Position numbers and translations under genes: made by a program
The notes under the pieces: generated by a model
The model's input: the letters and a program-made list of their open reading frames with translations, nothing else
Database searches by the model: none
Told to the model about the DNA's origin: nothing
Assembly: GCA_002633025.1 (NCBI GenBank)
Contig: NMRB01001228.1
Span: forward strand, 96,736 to 160,735
Source of the DNA: Notospermus geniculatus
Taxonomy: Eukaryota > Nemertea > Pilidiophora > Heteronemertea > Lineidae
Reading direction: 5' to 3'
DNA: 64,000 bases
Shown here: positions 20,494 to 31,997 of the stretch, in pieces
Numbering within the stretch: position 1 is the stretch's first letter
Layout: every line of letters begins with the position of its first letter

Positions 20494-23351
20494 ATGTCCA
20501 TTGTCATGTTGCTATTTTCTGATATCTACCTGTACTTGATGTGCTGGTTCTTCCATTACCGGTACTACATGTATTACAAATACATGTACTATTATTGAGA
20601 GTAGATGTATGTTCATTTGATCGTTACATTTTTTTTATGTAATGATTTTGTCCATCTCGTACATGTACGCGTTTCAGTACTGCCCGGGTCTACGGTATTT
20701 CGTCCATTTCATAACCTAAAGAGAAACATTCCCGCTGCTTATATGACGTGATTGAACCATTGGATGTAGTCACCAGTCTTGTCAAGATGTTATTATTTCC
20801 TGAAATCATAATAATCGTCAAATGTACGAAAGATTTCTTTTATATGGGCCCAACGATAGATCCGCCGTTAACTAGCTTTGAATTGATCGCGCACATCCCT
20901 ATGTCCGACGACGAGAAAATTACCGGGATGAGAACATGGCGGTAAGGTACCCGGTTAAATTGATCTAGTAATGGCGCTGAAACCACAGGGTCGTATTCAT
21001 AAAGCGGTTCTGTCGTTAGAACCGTCTTAGGCCGGTTCCAAGTGTAGTGGTGAAGTACACTTGGAACCGGCCTGAGACGGTGTTCTAATGATACAACCGC
21101 TTTATGAATACGACCCACACTATACATTGCCCAAGTGCAAAATAGGCTAGGCCTAGGTAGGGGCCTAATCCGAATCGGGGTTCGGTACCAAGAAAAAAAG
21201 CTATAAGTAAGGCAGCTGCCTGGCTGAACGCCGCACATGACAGAATTACGTTCTTAACTTTTTTTACATTGCAACAGGGCGCAGGCACAGGGACTTGACG
21301 CGAGATAGTAAAAGCTAGGGCCCTAACCCTAATTAGGGTTAGGGTTAGGCCTAGGGTTAGGGTTATAACCCTAGCCTTTACTATCTCGCGTCAAGTCCCT
21401 GTGGGCGCAGTCTCCAGACTTAGGAGGCCGAGCCTACAGGCTGGTTGTCTAGGCCTCGGCGTAGGCCTAGGTTAAGCCGGGAAATCTATCATGTTAGGGG
21501 CTATCTTGCTGGAAAATAGAATGAATAGAGAGCTTTCGCTATCCCGATTCCGAGATCGAGAACGGGAATCAGGTCGATTTTTGTGTATGACGTCATCATT
21601 GCTTGGGTAGTGTTTTCCCGTTCTCGATCAGATCTCCGGCGTTCAGCGCTTGGTTCTCGGTGGGGATTCCGAGATCGAAAGCGCCCACTTCACAGCAAAA
21701 ATGACCAATGTTTGGGATACCATTCAGGTAGGCCTACTACTTGTCGTTTGAATATGTGCAAAAAAGTGCATGGCTCGTGGTGATCATGCTGTTGAGTCGT
21801 TTGATTTGGGGTACAACGGTCAGCAGTGCGTGCTTTGCAGTGTCAAAATGTAGGCCTACTGATCGTTGCAGTTGACATGTTGCAGGCCAAACGCAGCGTC
21901 ACGTCAGTGTTGCCGAGGCCAGCGCCCATGTACGTCGACGACGTCACTGACGTCCTATCTCGGTTCGGGATTGCGAAAACGAACTTTCTTGTTTCCGAGA
22001 ACGGGTACGAGATCGAGTATCGTTCTCGGCGGACCGGATCTCGGAACGGGATAGCGAAAGCTCTCTATTAACTTCACATTGCAGGCATGTCTCAACGAAC
22101 AGACATCGCTTTCTGCGCGTAACTTACCGATTAAATCGCGGAAAAACGGAAAAAGGGCCTTAAAACGCAAGGAAAACGACTTTTCCGTGCGTCGGGCCCA
22201 GGAAATCGACGAGACAACGACGTCATGCTCCCAGTATGACGTCTCCGTCACTGTTGGCGTCACAATTTTCCGGATTACGTCACGGCCGACTGCCCCAACG
22301 GAGGAGCAATGAATTTGTCAAGAACTCATTTCCGAGGCCTTCTTAAGTTGGTTTTCCACCATCAGGGGCATTCTTAAGTTAGCGATAATGATTAACGAGC
22401 ACTTGAAGAACAATCCGAGCTCTTTTTCGCCTTTGTAGCGTTCAGGCTGAATAAATGTTCCCCGACCTTTAACCTCTTCTTAAGCGGGGTTTCCACCATA
22501 TCTGGCATTCGTAAGTTACCGCATCGTAACGTCTGGACCCTAATGGAACTTTTAAAAGTAGTTTCTCTCTTGTAGTGCCCAGACTGAATAAATTACAACT
22601 TGCACCGACTTTGCCCCCTTCTTATATGGCTGTTCAACCATGTAAAGTGTTCTTAAATTACGGGGATTTGTTTAGTAAGGTAATGTCTATTTGATGTTGC
22701 TTAGATTGTATTTGTAGCATAAAATATGAAATAAAATGCAATTTTGGATTTTTTTAGTTGGCGCCCTCTGGTGGCTCCACCAACTGGGAAACTTAAGAAT
22801 TGGGTTTTTGTGGTATGTAAAGAGTACCCTACAATATACAACATATTGCGCATTTGTAGGTTCCAGCTTAAATAAATGTTGCCCAGCTCCCGGACTAGTG
22901 AAGTCCGCCGATAAACTGTTAGTCCGTCACCTTATGTCTACAAAATGAGTTTTATATGCAAAATCATCCACATTCTTTGAAATTTTCAGGAGATAATGTT
23001 GACCACCCAAGGTGTCAGGAAAGGCATGTTCCCAAATTTTCACGTCACCGGAAGTGCGGCCATATTGGATTTCAAAATGGCTGCCAAAATTTCCATATTT
23101 TGGGCCATATCCCCGAAATTATTGATGATAGTGACCTAATTCTAACGTCTATCCCTAGGTTTTTGGGGTCGACCAATCAGATGGTGCCATTGGAATTTTC
23201 ATCGATTGGCCGCCATATTGAATTCCAAGATGGCCGCTATTGTTCACCTATTTTCGCCCATATCTTCGTACCTAAAGAAGATAGAAGGACGATTCCAATG
23301 CCTATCCCTAGGTTTTCGGGGTCGACCAATCAGATGGTGCCATTGGAATTT
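20494..23351. repeat. right 2.86-kb terminal inverted repeat of the large element
   Basis: Reverse complement of 12380-15237, with the same nested MITEs at mirrored positions (20988-21116, 21285-21402, 21526-22067). Divergence from the left arm becomes obvious only in the second minisatellite unit. The outer end is lost in the gap that starts at 23472. Confidence 0.85.
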
Positions 23352-23471
23352 TCATCGGTTGGCCGCCATATTGAATTCCAAGATGGCCGCCATTGTTCAC
23401 CTATTTTCGCCCATATCTTCGTACCTAAAGAAGATAGAAGGATGATTCCAATGCCTATCCCTAGGTTTTCG
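23161..23471 (+). repeat. 153-156-bp minisatellite, two visible units before the gap
   Basis: Units start ACCAATCAGATGG at about 23173 and 23327; the array runs into the N gap and its length is unknown. Tandem repeats probably caused the assembly break. Confidence 0.9.
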
Positions 23472-24436
23472 NNNNNNNNNNNNNNNNNNNNNNNNNNNNN
23501 NNNNNNNNNNNNNNNNNNNNNNNNNNNNNNNNNNNNNNNNNNNNNNNNNNNNNNNNNNNNNNNNNNNNNNNNNNNNNNNNNNNNNNNNNNNNNNNNNNNN
23601 NNNNNNNNNNNNNNNNNNNNNNNNNNNNNNNNNNNNNNNNNNNNNNNNNNNNNNNNNNNNNNNNNNNNNNNNNNNNNNNNNNNNNNNNNNNNNNNNNNNN
23701 NNNNNNNNNNNNNNNNNNNNNNNNNNNNNNNNNNNNNNNNNNNNNNNNNNNNNNNNNNNNNNNNNNNNNNNNNNNNNNNNNNNNNNNNNNNNNNNNNNNN
23801 NNNNNNNNNNNNNNNNNNNNNNNNNNNNNNNNNNNNNNNNNNNNNNNNNNNNNNNNNNNNNNNNNNNNNNNNNNNNNNNNNNNNNNNNNNNNNNNNNNNN
23901 NNNNNNNNNNNNNNNNNNNNNNNNNNNNNNNNNNNNNNNNNNNNNNNNNNNNNNNNNNNNNNNNNNNNNNNNNNNNNNNNNNNNNNNNNNNNNNNNNNNN
24001 NNNNNNNNNNNNNNNNNNNNNNNNNNNNNNNNNNNNNNNNNNNNNNNNNNNNNNNNNNNNNNNNNNNNNNNNNNNNNNNNNNNNNNNNNNNNNNNNNNNN
24101 NNNNNNNNNNNNNNNNNNNNNNNNNNNNNNNNNNNNNNNNNNNNNNNNNNNNNNNNNNNNNNNNNNNNNNNNNNNNNNNNNNNNNNNNNNNNNNNNNNNN
24201 NNNNNNNNNNNNNNNNNNNNNNNNNNNNNNNNNNNNNNNNNNNNNNNNNNNNNNNNNNNNNNNNNNNNNNNNNNNNNNNNNNNNNNNNNNNNNNNNNNNN
24301 NNNNNNNNNNNNNNNNNNNNNNNNNNNNNNNNNNNNNNNNNNNNNNNNNNNNNNNNNNNNNNNNNNNNNNNNNNNNNNNNNNNNNNNNNNNNNNNNNNNN
24401 NNNNNNNNNNNNNNNNNNNNNNNNNNNNNNNNNNNN
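23472..24436. other. assembly gap (N)
   Basis: 965 N bases. Any open frame reported across this interval is meaningless. The outer end of the right arm should lie here or just beyond. Confidence 0.99.
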
Positions 24437-24505
24437 ATCCAGTAGTCTTGAACGTTAGTTGTGGTGTTGATATTTTTGGTGACTGGGAGGGGAATGTGGA
24501 TGGTA

Positions 24506-24568
24506 GTCAGCTGCCCTGCATTCAGAGAGACTTTAGTGAAAAGTCTCTCTGAATGCAGGGCAGCTGAC
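24506..24568. ncRNA. perfect 29-bp-stem hairpin, possible small-RNA precursor or palindromic element
   Basis: 24506-24534 and 24540-24568 are exact reverse complements round the 5-base loop AGTGA. Stem length and loop size resemble a pre-miRNA, but perfect pairing is more typical of young palindromic elements or hairpin siRNA loci. No transcription evidence is visible. Confidence 0.35.
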
Positions 24569-24699
24569 AGGGATCTGTGGTTATAAGTATTTATTAGCAA
24601 ATGCAGATTTGAAGGGAAATGGAAGGGCTGGGGAGATATTCATCCTGCGAAAAAACGTTTTCAGCAAAAAAAATAAACAGAGAAACTGACAGGTGAAAA

Positions 24700-24786
24700 A
24701 AAATTTAAAAAAAACCCATCGCAAGGCTCGAACCCGGCGCCCCGGATTTAGAGCCGGACGCTCTACCGATGCGCCAGCCGGCCACA
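24700..24786 (-). tRNA. tRNA-like sequence or tRNA-derived SINE head (probable pseudogene)
   Basis: On the minus strand there is an A-box-like TGGCGCATCGGTAGAGC, an anticodon-arm-like CCGG-CTCTAAAT-CCGG, a B-box GGTTCGAGCC and then an eight-T pol III terminator. The loop would be 8 bases rather than 7 and the acceptor stem does not pair (GGCCGGC against GCGATGGG). A functional tRNA is unlikely; a pseudogene or SINE head fits better. Confidence 0.45.
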
Positions 24787-25317
24787 TCATGACGGTTGCT
24801 GCTCAATAAATGTTTATAAACATATCCCAGCAACTCAACATATTTTTATGTTAATTAAAAATGACGTTGCAAATCAGAATAATCTTCCAAAAATCGCATT
24901 TTACAACATCCACAGAGCAAGTCCCCAGCAAATCTGTCAGCGTATCGCTACTTAATGTACCCATCTACGTTCACAGTCACTAAAAACGTGAACCAACCGT
25001 CCGGTATATTCCATCTGGACATTAGGTGCATATTTCCTATGAGTCCAGTTCTATTGATTGACCCGTGACAAGTCTTTGGCTAGCTTCGCTGTTGGTCGCT
25101 ACGCGGCGCGTTGGGCCCTTGCGTCGAGAAATTTGCCGAAGATCGATGCCGCCGGGCGGGAATGATCTCGCCATTGACGGGGCAGTCGTGCGCAAAGCAG
25201 CATCACAGAAGTTTTAGACGTTGTGGCCAGACCCTCGGTCTCGCAACCGAGGGTCTGGCTGCCGTCGTCAGGACCGTGGGACTATACTATATCCTGTTGA
25301 GATGATCAACCTTATTT
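24787..25317. other. non-coding, contains a short hairpin
   Basis: No gene. 25227-25239 and 25246-25258 form a hairpin (CCAGACCCTCGGT and complement). A similar CCAGACCCTCGGT word occurs near 38693, beside an AGACTA-ended repeat. Confidence 0.4.
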
Positions 25318-25600
25318 ACTGGATAAATTGAGGCATATTTTATATAAACATACCGGTATCTCGCCCAATCTGCCAATTATTGATCCAATAAACGCAACGC
25401 TTTCTGTGTGACTTAGTTAGTTCATGTGTAGGGTGCTGCAGATGTGATGAGGCGAACCGCATTTGAACTCTCAAAAACGGGCAGCAATCCTTGCGCATTC
25501 AAGATGGCTGCCTTGAAATTGTGTCCGAAGGGAAAGCGGGGGTCTACGGAAATTGCCGAGCAGTTGCCTTCGGAAGTTCCGAAGGTCTGGCTTCGACAGA
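25318..25600 (+). repeat. dispersed repeat, copy A
   Basis: Shares order and words with the reverse complement of 30660-30950: TTTACTGGATAAATTGAGGCATA, CAATCTGCCAATTATTGAT, AAGATGGCTGCC and GGAAATTGCCGAGCAGTTGC-like blocks. Overlapping open frames are therefore repeat translations, not a gene. Confidence 0.65.
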
Positions 25601-26270
25601 CAGCTGCGCCATCATGAGGGTGGCTAAATCTATTACAATGCCCACCCTATTCAGAGTCGGGAAGATCAGCCCATTCTTGAGATCAAACCTGGAGACTCCA
25701 AAACTCCAAATCCTGGGAGGGATCCAAGTGCGATTTCTCCAGGTTCAACAAGAACCCCAGACACCGGAGCAGGGCAATAGCCCTGTCCCTGCCCCTGATT
25801 ACAGCTCTGCAGGATGTAGCCAGACAGGGCCCCATAATTCTTATCGGTCTCACAAATATCACGTACACTCAAGGTCAAAAATAAATGGACAGCAGTTTAT
25901 CTTGAATATCTCCAAACCAACGGAGTGGAGAAAAATGATACCGGCATACATAGTAGTACATTTTCCCGGCCATCTAATGGTATCAACGTCGAAAAATCCG
26001 TTGAAAACAGCATTTGACAGTAGGAATTTTGTGAAGGCATGTTTTTGTTCCTTTTTTACTTTTTTATTTGCACCATTTAATTCAAATTTTCTATATCACT
26101 GTGTTCTGCTCATCGAGGCCTTTCGTAATATCAAGAATATATAAGTGCTTATATATTCTTGGTAATATATCCTGAAATTTCAACTATTCATTCGCTTCCG
26201 AAGGTCGTCTATCGTTTGCGGATGGTTCACTGAAATGGTCGCAAGTGTGGTCGGCGAGCGACCTCGAACC
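25601..26270. other. non-coding stretch
   Basis: A 217-codon plus frame crosses here but starts inside the dispersed repeat and has no recognisable domain or splice context. Left uncalled. Confidence 0.35.
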
Positions 26271-26347
26271 TGATGGTTACCTGCGACGTCGTGGTCGCCA
26301 GTCTCGTCGGTGGTCGCGCGATTTCGGTCACAGGTGTGCGCCACGCT

Positions 26348-27304
26348 TTAGTGATCTTTCAACCTCAGGCCACGATACGGGTTTTGACCAACATATATTT
26401 CAGATACGAGACGTTTGACCCGTATATCAGTATCCTCGAAACTGAAAAGGTATCCGATATCATTTATATAGAAATCCAAGAATATTTTCTGTTTCCGTAT
26501 AACAACCCGACGAATTTCCCTGCGTGATTGCGAATTACAAGGCATCAGAAAAAATGCAGTCAGTTTCTTATGATGACGGTGCCGTTTGACGCGCACTATC
26601 TCAAGAATGCGGTGCATGATGGGATCATAACTCAGATATTCTCTGACGAAGTATGGCTGCGGATATTTTAGCAATAACGTTTTGTTCACACATATATTCT
26701 GAGATATCCGAAAATAAAAACCGTATATAAGAAAGTCCAAGTCTTCGATCACAAGAAAGCTGTCTCCATTTGACAGGTAGGTGCATTCTGAGAGACGCAC
26801 CGGACGATAGATGATCGAACTGTGATACCGTAGTTTCATTCGCAATTTGTTTTTTTTTAAATGTATATAAAGCAACAAAATTCAGTCGTCTTGGATATGC
26901 AATCAACATTCCACCGGCGAATTCGTCTTCTATGCTCAAGAACAAAGCAAAGTTTAAGTATTCCCTATGACGATTTCGACATCTGTTTGATGGTGAACGA
27001 CTACATATTTGCCCTAATTTGGCCACGTATTCACCATGGATTGTATATACATCACCATGAGGATCCTGCTCAACGAATCGAACAAGTAATACATATTTAT
27101 TGCTCTGCATAAGCAACGCGTCATCAAAACCGCCCTCTATTTTTTCATTAAAAAGAATCTCGAAAGTATATGAATGTTTTCCGGTTGAACTTTGCTTTAT
27201 CCCAAAGAGAGTACTTCGATATTGGTGAAAAAATACGCCAAGTCCATCGTAATACCCAGCAAGACCGATAACATTGCCGAGGATGAAATCAAGCCTCATT
27301 GTAA
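26348..27304 (-). pseudogene. unidentified coding region with a homopolymer frameshift
   Basis: Two overlapping minus-strand frames abut: one from the first ATG at about 27304 (MRLDFILGNVIGLAGYYD) runs past the nine-A tract at 26858-26850, where a second takes over and ends at 26348. Joined they make about 320 residues rich in Arg, Tyr and Ile. I do not recognise the family; no catalytic motif or signal peptide is evident. The change at a homopolymer suggests a sequencing error or a recent frameshift. It could be one exon of a host gene, a remnant of a mobile element or chance. Confidence 0.3.
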
Positions 27305-27369
27305 ATAAAGGTTTGATATATCCCTTGCCCAAACCTAAACAGAAGGCAGAGGTATTTAAAGCCACACCG

Positions 27370-27840
27370 TATTCAGATTAGAATGTGCTATGTGTACGAC
27401 CGTTTGAAGATGATTTTATTCTTAATTTTAATGAGCTGTGAGGTCCCATGCGCTGCTAACACCACGCGGTAACAACTGGAAATAAGGCGCCAGGCCCTTC
27501 CTCTTCATACACATGAACTTACAGTAGGCCGTAAATCCATGTGTACAGTACGCCCATATCAAAGTTTCATGCCATTTTTTGGACAGTAGAAGACTATCTT
27601 AAAAAATCGTTCTGTAGTGGTGTACAGGGATCTCTCACTAAGCTAAAGCCGATTGCTTCATGAAGAATGAGTTTGCGAATTTTTCTAATTATCGGCACCC
27701 GTTTGAAGTAGGCCTACACAATGAAATACAATACAACGTACCTCCCATTCACACAAATTATAAAGGGCGAACAATGCCAAAAGAGGAATGATTTTCTGTT
27801 GAAAACAGGTTAAAGTCAAAAATCAACGTTTATTCTTGAC
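27370..27840. other. non-coding stretch, nothing recognised
   Basis: No gene, repeat or palindrome was identified. Confidence 0.4.
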
Positions 27841-28080
27841 AATCCAAGGTACAAAAAGCACAAAATTGACACACAAAATGATAATAAACAAGTGTTATTT
27901 CTCCCTAAGAAGGTGATGGATCTTCGTCAAATTTCTATCAAAGGTATATCTAATGAGGATACATAACATACTGATTTGATCTACATGTACTTTTCAAGGT
28001 TGCAGAGGTCAACGATGAAAAAAGATCCGAACATGTCCCATTTCCTGGTGTTTGGCCTAGAGTGATTTAACCTTGGTTTG
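27841..28080. repeat. dispersed repeat fragment
   Basis: AAAGCACAAAATTGACACAC followed by AAAATGATAATAAACAA also occurs at about 35093 and, inverted, at about 35350. GTATATCTAATGAGGATACAT resembles a block near 8770. Non-coding. Confidence 0.5.
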
Positions 28081-28274
28081 TTTGTGAATCTAGGTTAACC
28101 TCTACATGTCCCTCAAATATTGCCTGATTTAATTTCCACTATGACTGTCAGGGGTCAGCTTGTAGTACATTGCTTGCTGTTGTCAGCTAAGCTTTGTTGT
28201 AACGTTAAACTGAGGTGCATGTTCATAGTCAAGACATTCATATGGCAATATGGCATATTGGCGTATTTGTACCT

Positions 28275-28524
28275 AAAGGGCTCTGCACACTGGCGACTAA
28301 AATGGGGGCGACTACCGATGCGACTACTACGTCGCCTGCCGTAATTACCTTTGCGGTCGATCAATGATGTCATCCACGACATCACTGATCTTCCAAAGAA
28401 GCATTTGTCGCAAACAAGTCAACAAAAACTAAAAAATCTGAAAAATGTTCAGTCGCTTCTGTGGTCGCAAGGCCGGTCGCCTACAAAATCGCCCGAAAAA
28501 AATCGCTAGTGTGCGGAGCCCTTA
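28275..28524. mobile_element. MITE, AAAGGGCTCYGCACACT ends
   Basis: The left end AAAGGGCTCTGCACACTGGCG and the right end (complement of AAGGGCTCCGCACACTAGCG) form an inverted pair. GTCGC and GGTCGC words are repeated inside. The target site is not resolved. Confidence 0.65.
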
Positions 28525-28719
28525 AAGGGCTTTTATGGGATTGCTGATGATAACCCCACCATGTTTCAAGCCAAGCGGGCACAGTGCCATTGGCACTATT
28601 TTTGTGCTCTATGTTGGATGTCAGAATTTAGTGTGATATACTAGTACTCATTTGATAAGGCACAGGCTACGGGACGGCCTCCAATATTTCCACTCCAGAC
28701 CTAACCCTAAAAACCCTAA

Positions 28720-28911
28720 GGCTCCAGTTCCATAGAGTTCACGTTTACACTTTTCTCGCGTTACAATTCACGTTTTCCTTTCGTTCCTCGGAGAAAGCAT
28801 GCCACATGACAGGTAATGTGTGTCTCGTTGTGCGCTGAATCGAGGAACGAAAGGAAAACGTGAAGCGTGGCGCGTGAAAAGTGTAAACGTGAACTCTATG
28901 GAACTGGAGCC
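28720..28911. mobile_element. MITE with TAA target duplication (Harbinger-like)
   Basis: Arms of about 45 bp start GGCTCCAGTTCCATAGAG. TAA flanks both sides (28717-28719 and 28912-28914), matching the 3-bp TWA preference of PIF/Harbinger elements. The internal sequence is also largely palindromic (CGTTTTCCTTTCGTTCCTCG). Confidence 0.75.
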
Positions 28912-29131
28912 TAACGCAACACTAAACCGTAACCTTTCCAACAATAACCCATTCTGCATAATGTACTCGTGTAGAAATCGCTAACCTCTTCCTACACTCT
29001 GCAGCAAGCAACCAGATTCCGTGTTCAACGCTTTGGGATTTTCTCGTGCGACCAATCAGAAGCCTCGGTTCTCTCGCGATAATTTATTCAATACGAGTAC
29101 GCCGTTCAACGTCGTAGCGAACAATACTAAC

Positions 29132-29290
29132 CTGCTGGTACATAATTGACTTCCCACTGCCAGTCCTACAACAGACTAACAAATACATGTAATCTCCATC
29201 GAATATTGCCTTCGCGGCCTCTTTTCGAGTACTTTTAAGTCCTTCCACGGACACTTTGCATTCGAATAAAGTTTCATCGAGCCCGCCATC
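29132..29290 (-). CDS. RecQ-like helicase exon fragment (Walker A)
   Basis: One minus-strand frame reads LFECKVSVEGLKSTRKEAAK, then AIFDGDYMYLLVCC and RTGSGKSIMYQQ, ending at a donor CAGCAG|GTTAGT at 29132. The order (KEAAKAIFDG, then TGSGKS, then YQ) is that of the first exon of RecQ-family helicases, many of which are multicopy in marine invertebrates. A Cys-Cys-Arg precedes TGSGKS where LPT is usual. The likely start near 29296 is in another frame, so this copy is probably broken. No further helicase motifs were found downstream. Confidence 0.45.
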
Positions 29291-30237
29291 TTGTCATCAT
29301 AAACCGAGCTGCCGATGCAAGCTTTGCCGTGATTGGTTGCTACTTTTGGGGCCGGGGAAATCCTTGAACACGGAATGTGGTTTGCTTGCGTGAAGGTCAA
29401 GGGAGGAGCAGCCGAGTCTTGACCTGAACTCAGTAAAGATGCAATAACCCTGACCCTGACCCTTAGGCCAAAAAATATTATTTCTTTCTTCAAGAAGAAA
29501 TCTTGTCCAGCCATTGTCCAGCAGAAATTGATGCGAGCATGGGATTTTTTAAAAATGGTCCATGGACCATGTGCTCACTCGTTTGGACACACAGTGTAAT
29601 GACAGAGAGAGGTACATGTCAGTTATGAGCAATCTGGGTCAAGTCATTCCCAAGTTGCAGGACTTCAATGATTGTTGGGTTATGCCGCCTGGCGGCCATA
29701 TTGGATGTCCGATCGGGCCAAAACTTCATATGCACATAAAGGTCATCTAGAGGGAGCCACATAGCACATTTGAGCGCTCTGGGTCAAGTCGTTCCTGAGT
29801 TATAGCACATTTGATGATTTNGAGACCCCCCACTGACATGAAAACCTGTCTATTAGATTGGCAATGGGCATATTTGTATCTATTGGTAATACATTTATGT
29901 GGTCTAAAATGAAACAGAAAAAAGTTTTGTGTACATTGAAATTTCACATGGCGGCCATATTGAATTTCCAAAATTGGACCCCTTTCCGGGTCCCCTTCGG
30001 GTGTCAACTTTTAGTATGTTAAAAAGCATGCCTCAGAGAACCAGAAACCACCAAAAAACCTTTTGGAGCAATTTGTTCAGGGTTCAGTGATATATTTAAC
30101 AGATGGACTGGACTAAAATGCCTCCAGCGATGTTAGCCGGTATCAGGGCCGTGTATAACGACCCCGTGGTGGTCCAACGTTCATTGCAGCGCATACTTCA
30201 ATGCCGTAGGAGCAAGCGCTCCGGCACAGTACAGTCT
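29291..30237. other. repeat-derived non-coding sequence, contains join at 29821
   Basis: 29640-30000 has duplicated CTGGGTCAAGTC and GGCGGCCATATTG words, the latter also in the minisatellite. A single N at 29821 marks a join. No gene. Confidence 0.4.
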
Positions 30238-30409
30238 AATAGGAGCTGTCAGCGAGTTGACCACTAGGTGTCACTACAGCCCAATTCAATGCATCTAGCG
30301 GACCCAGTCATTATTGATCGAGCAGCAATCACGTAGATTTTCCTATACATTGGTCCGCTAAGACTTTGCTGCCATCTGTTGGCAATATGCGCGGCTGACT
30401 GCTCCCATT
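30238..30409 (-). mobile_element. MITE, intact 172-bp copy (AATAGGAGCAGTCAGC family)
   Basis: Terminal AATAGGAGCTGTCAGC and GGCTGACTGCTCCCATT form the inverted ends. This is the uninterrupted version of the element at 1633-2195 and shows where the retroposon entered that copy. Confidence 0.75.
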
Positions 30410-30659
30410 CCCCCGCAGCCGTACAGTTCATTCATTTTAAAATTGCCGATTTTCCGTCAAAATTAGATATAGCAAAAATAGTTCCTGACAAATAACTAGA
30501 CTACTGTCACATTTAGTAAAAGGGACATTATTTAGTAAAAGGGACGAAAACTAGCAATTTTTGGTAGATAAAGTAACTTTTGGGAGTAAAATTTTTACAT
30601 TCAAAGCAGCAGCCTAGCCAGCTGAAATCAGTTGAAAAAACAAGATGGAAGCCAATTCA

Positions 30660-30950
30660 TTCCGGCAGGGTAACATTCGGAACTTCCGAAGGCAACTGCT
30701 CGGCAATTTCCGTGACGGCTCGCATTTCCCCTCGGACACAATTCCAAGGCAGCCATCTTGAAGGCGCAACGATTTCAATGCGTTTCTGGTGGTTTGGATG
30801 CGGTCGCCTCATCACACCCTGCGCATGAACGAAATAGTTCACACAAAAACGTTGCGTTATTGATCAATAATTGGCAGATTGGGTGACATATCGGTAAGTT
30901 TATATATAATATGCCTCAACTTATCCAGGAAATAAGGTTGGATATCTTAG
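30660..30950 (-). repeat. dispersed repeat, copy B
   Basis: Reverse complement of 25318-25600 with moderate divergence. Its edge near 30955 is followed by another AACATGGCTGCCTTGGACTTG block echoing the same family. Confidence 0.65.
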
Positions 30951-31525
30951 CAGGCCAAAATTCGGCGAAAATAGTTCCACGGTCGGTCACGTGGGTTTGT
31001 TGATAACAACATGGCTGCCTTGGACTTGTGTCCGAGGTGAAATGCGCCGCCCAGTGGATAGATAAGCAGTTCGCCTCAGGTCGTTCCGAATGGCAGGGTA
31101 AGATACATGTACACGCGAAGGATTCTGGGATACACACGCATGCGTTTTGGGAAATCCGGAGCGTGTTCGACCCTGCTTGGAGGATGTCTCTGAGGGGGAC
31201 GTTCAGATTGTCCCGGCCTAAGATGGTGCCCCGGACCTGCGGAGCGCCAGCAGTGTGGAGTAGTACACCGGTGTCTAGCCCTTTCCAGAGTTTAATGGGG
31301 CATTGAACTCTGGGTACGAGATGTTGGCATTGTGAATCATCGATGTGGTAACCAGTATATACCAAAGGGGAAATGGCTTGGCTACATGTAGTTGGGATAA
31401 AGGCCTTAGGCCTATACGCCATCCAATATTATTGCACAAATGGCCCACAATACTACTGAGGCGGGTCGTGCATGTGCTTCTCAGTGATTGGTAGAAGAAA
31501 GATTGATATTGCCCATTTTGATCCT
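30951..31525. other. non-coding stretch
   Basis: Overlapping frames on both strands (minus 30916-31422, plus 31028-31306) lack domains and overlap repeat edges. No gene is called. Confidence 0.35.
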
Positions 31526-31740
31526 AAAGGCCTCCATACACTGAATGACAAAAGTCGAAATTAGTCGCTGCTACAGTGTATGGTCAGTTCGACAACACTT
31601 GATCTGGTGACATGTTGAAATACTCCACAAAAGTGTCAGAAGATTTCAACATTTATGGAACGTTTCCACAAAAAGTATTTTGAAACGGACAATTGTAGCG
31701 ACTAATTTCGACGTTTGTCATTCAGTGTATGGAGGCCTTT
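31526..31740. mobile_element. MITE, AAAGGCCTCCATACACTG ends
   Basis: Arms of about 45 bp (AAAGGCCTCCATACACTGAA and complement, then CGAAATTAGTCGC) flank a short core. The ends resemble the AAAGGGCTCYGCACACT element at 28275-28524, so the two may share one transposase source. Confidence 0.7.
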
Positions 31741-31997
31741 ACATGTAGATTGCACGTGTATGGGCCGCATTTTTGTCATGTAGGCCTACTAAGAACTGGA
31801 TGACATAGGCCTGTACTGATACGACCATTGTTACAACTGGTAACAAAATAGAGCAACATATGAATTTACGGATCCGTCGTCTGCTATAGGGAAGGGTCTA
31901 CATGTATGTTGTGAGATCAACGACTCGCCACCAAGATTCCAAGCAAGTTGCATTAATATTTGCATTTAGATTTAAATGATTGATACTAAAATGCAGC

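Noticed and set aside
22956-24600. Long open frames on both strands across the N gap (500 and 379 codons)
   Set aside because: They are open only because N bases contain no stop codons; the sequenced part is minisatellite.
24716-24785. Functional tRNA gene (Arg-TCT or suppressor CTA)
   Set aside because: Anticodon loop has 8 bases and the acceptor stem does not pair.
25491-26144. 217-codon plus-strand ORF
   Set aside because: Begins within a dispersed repeat also found at 30660-30950 and shows no domain, signal or splice logic.
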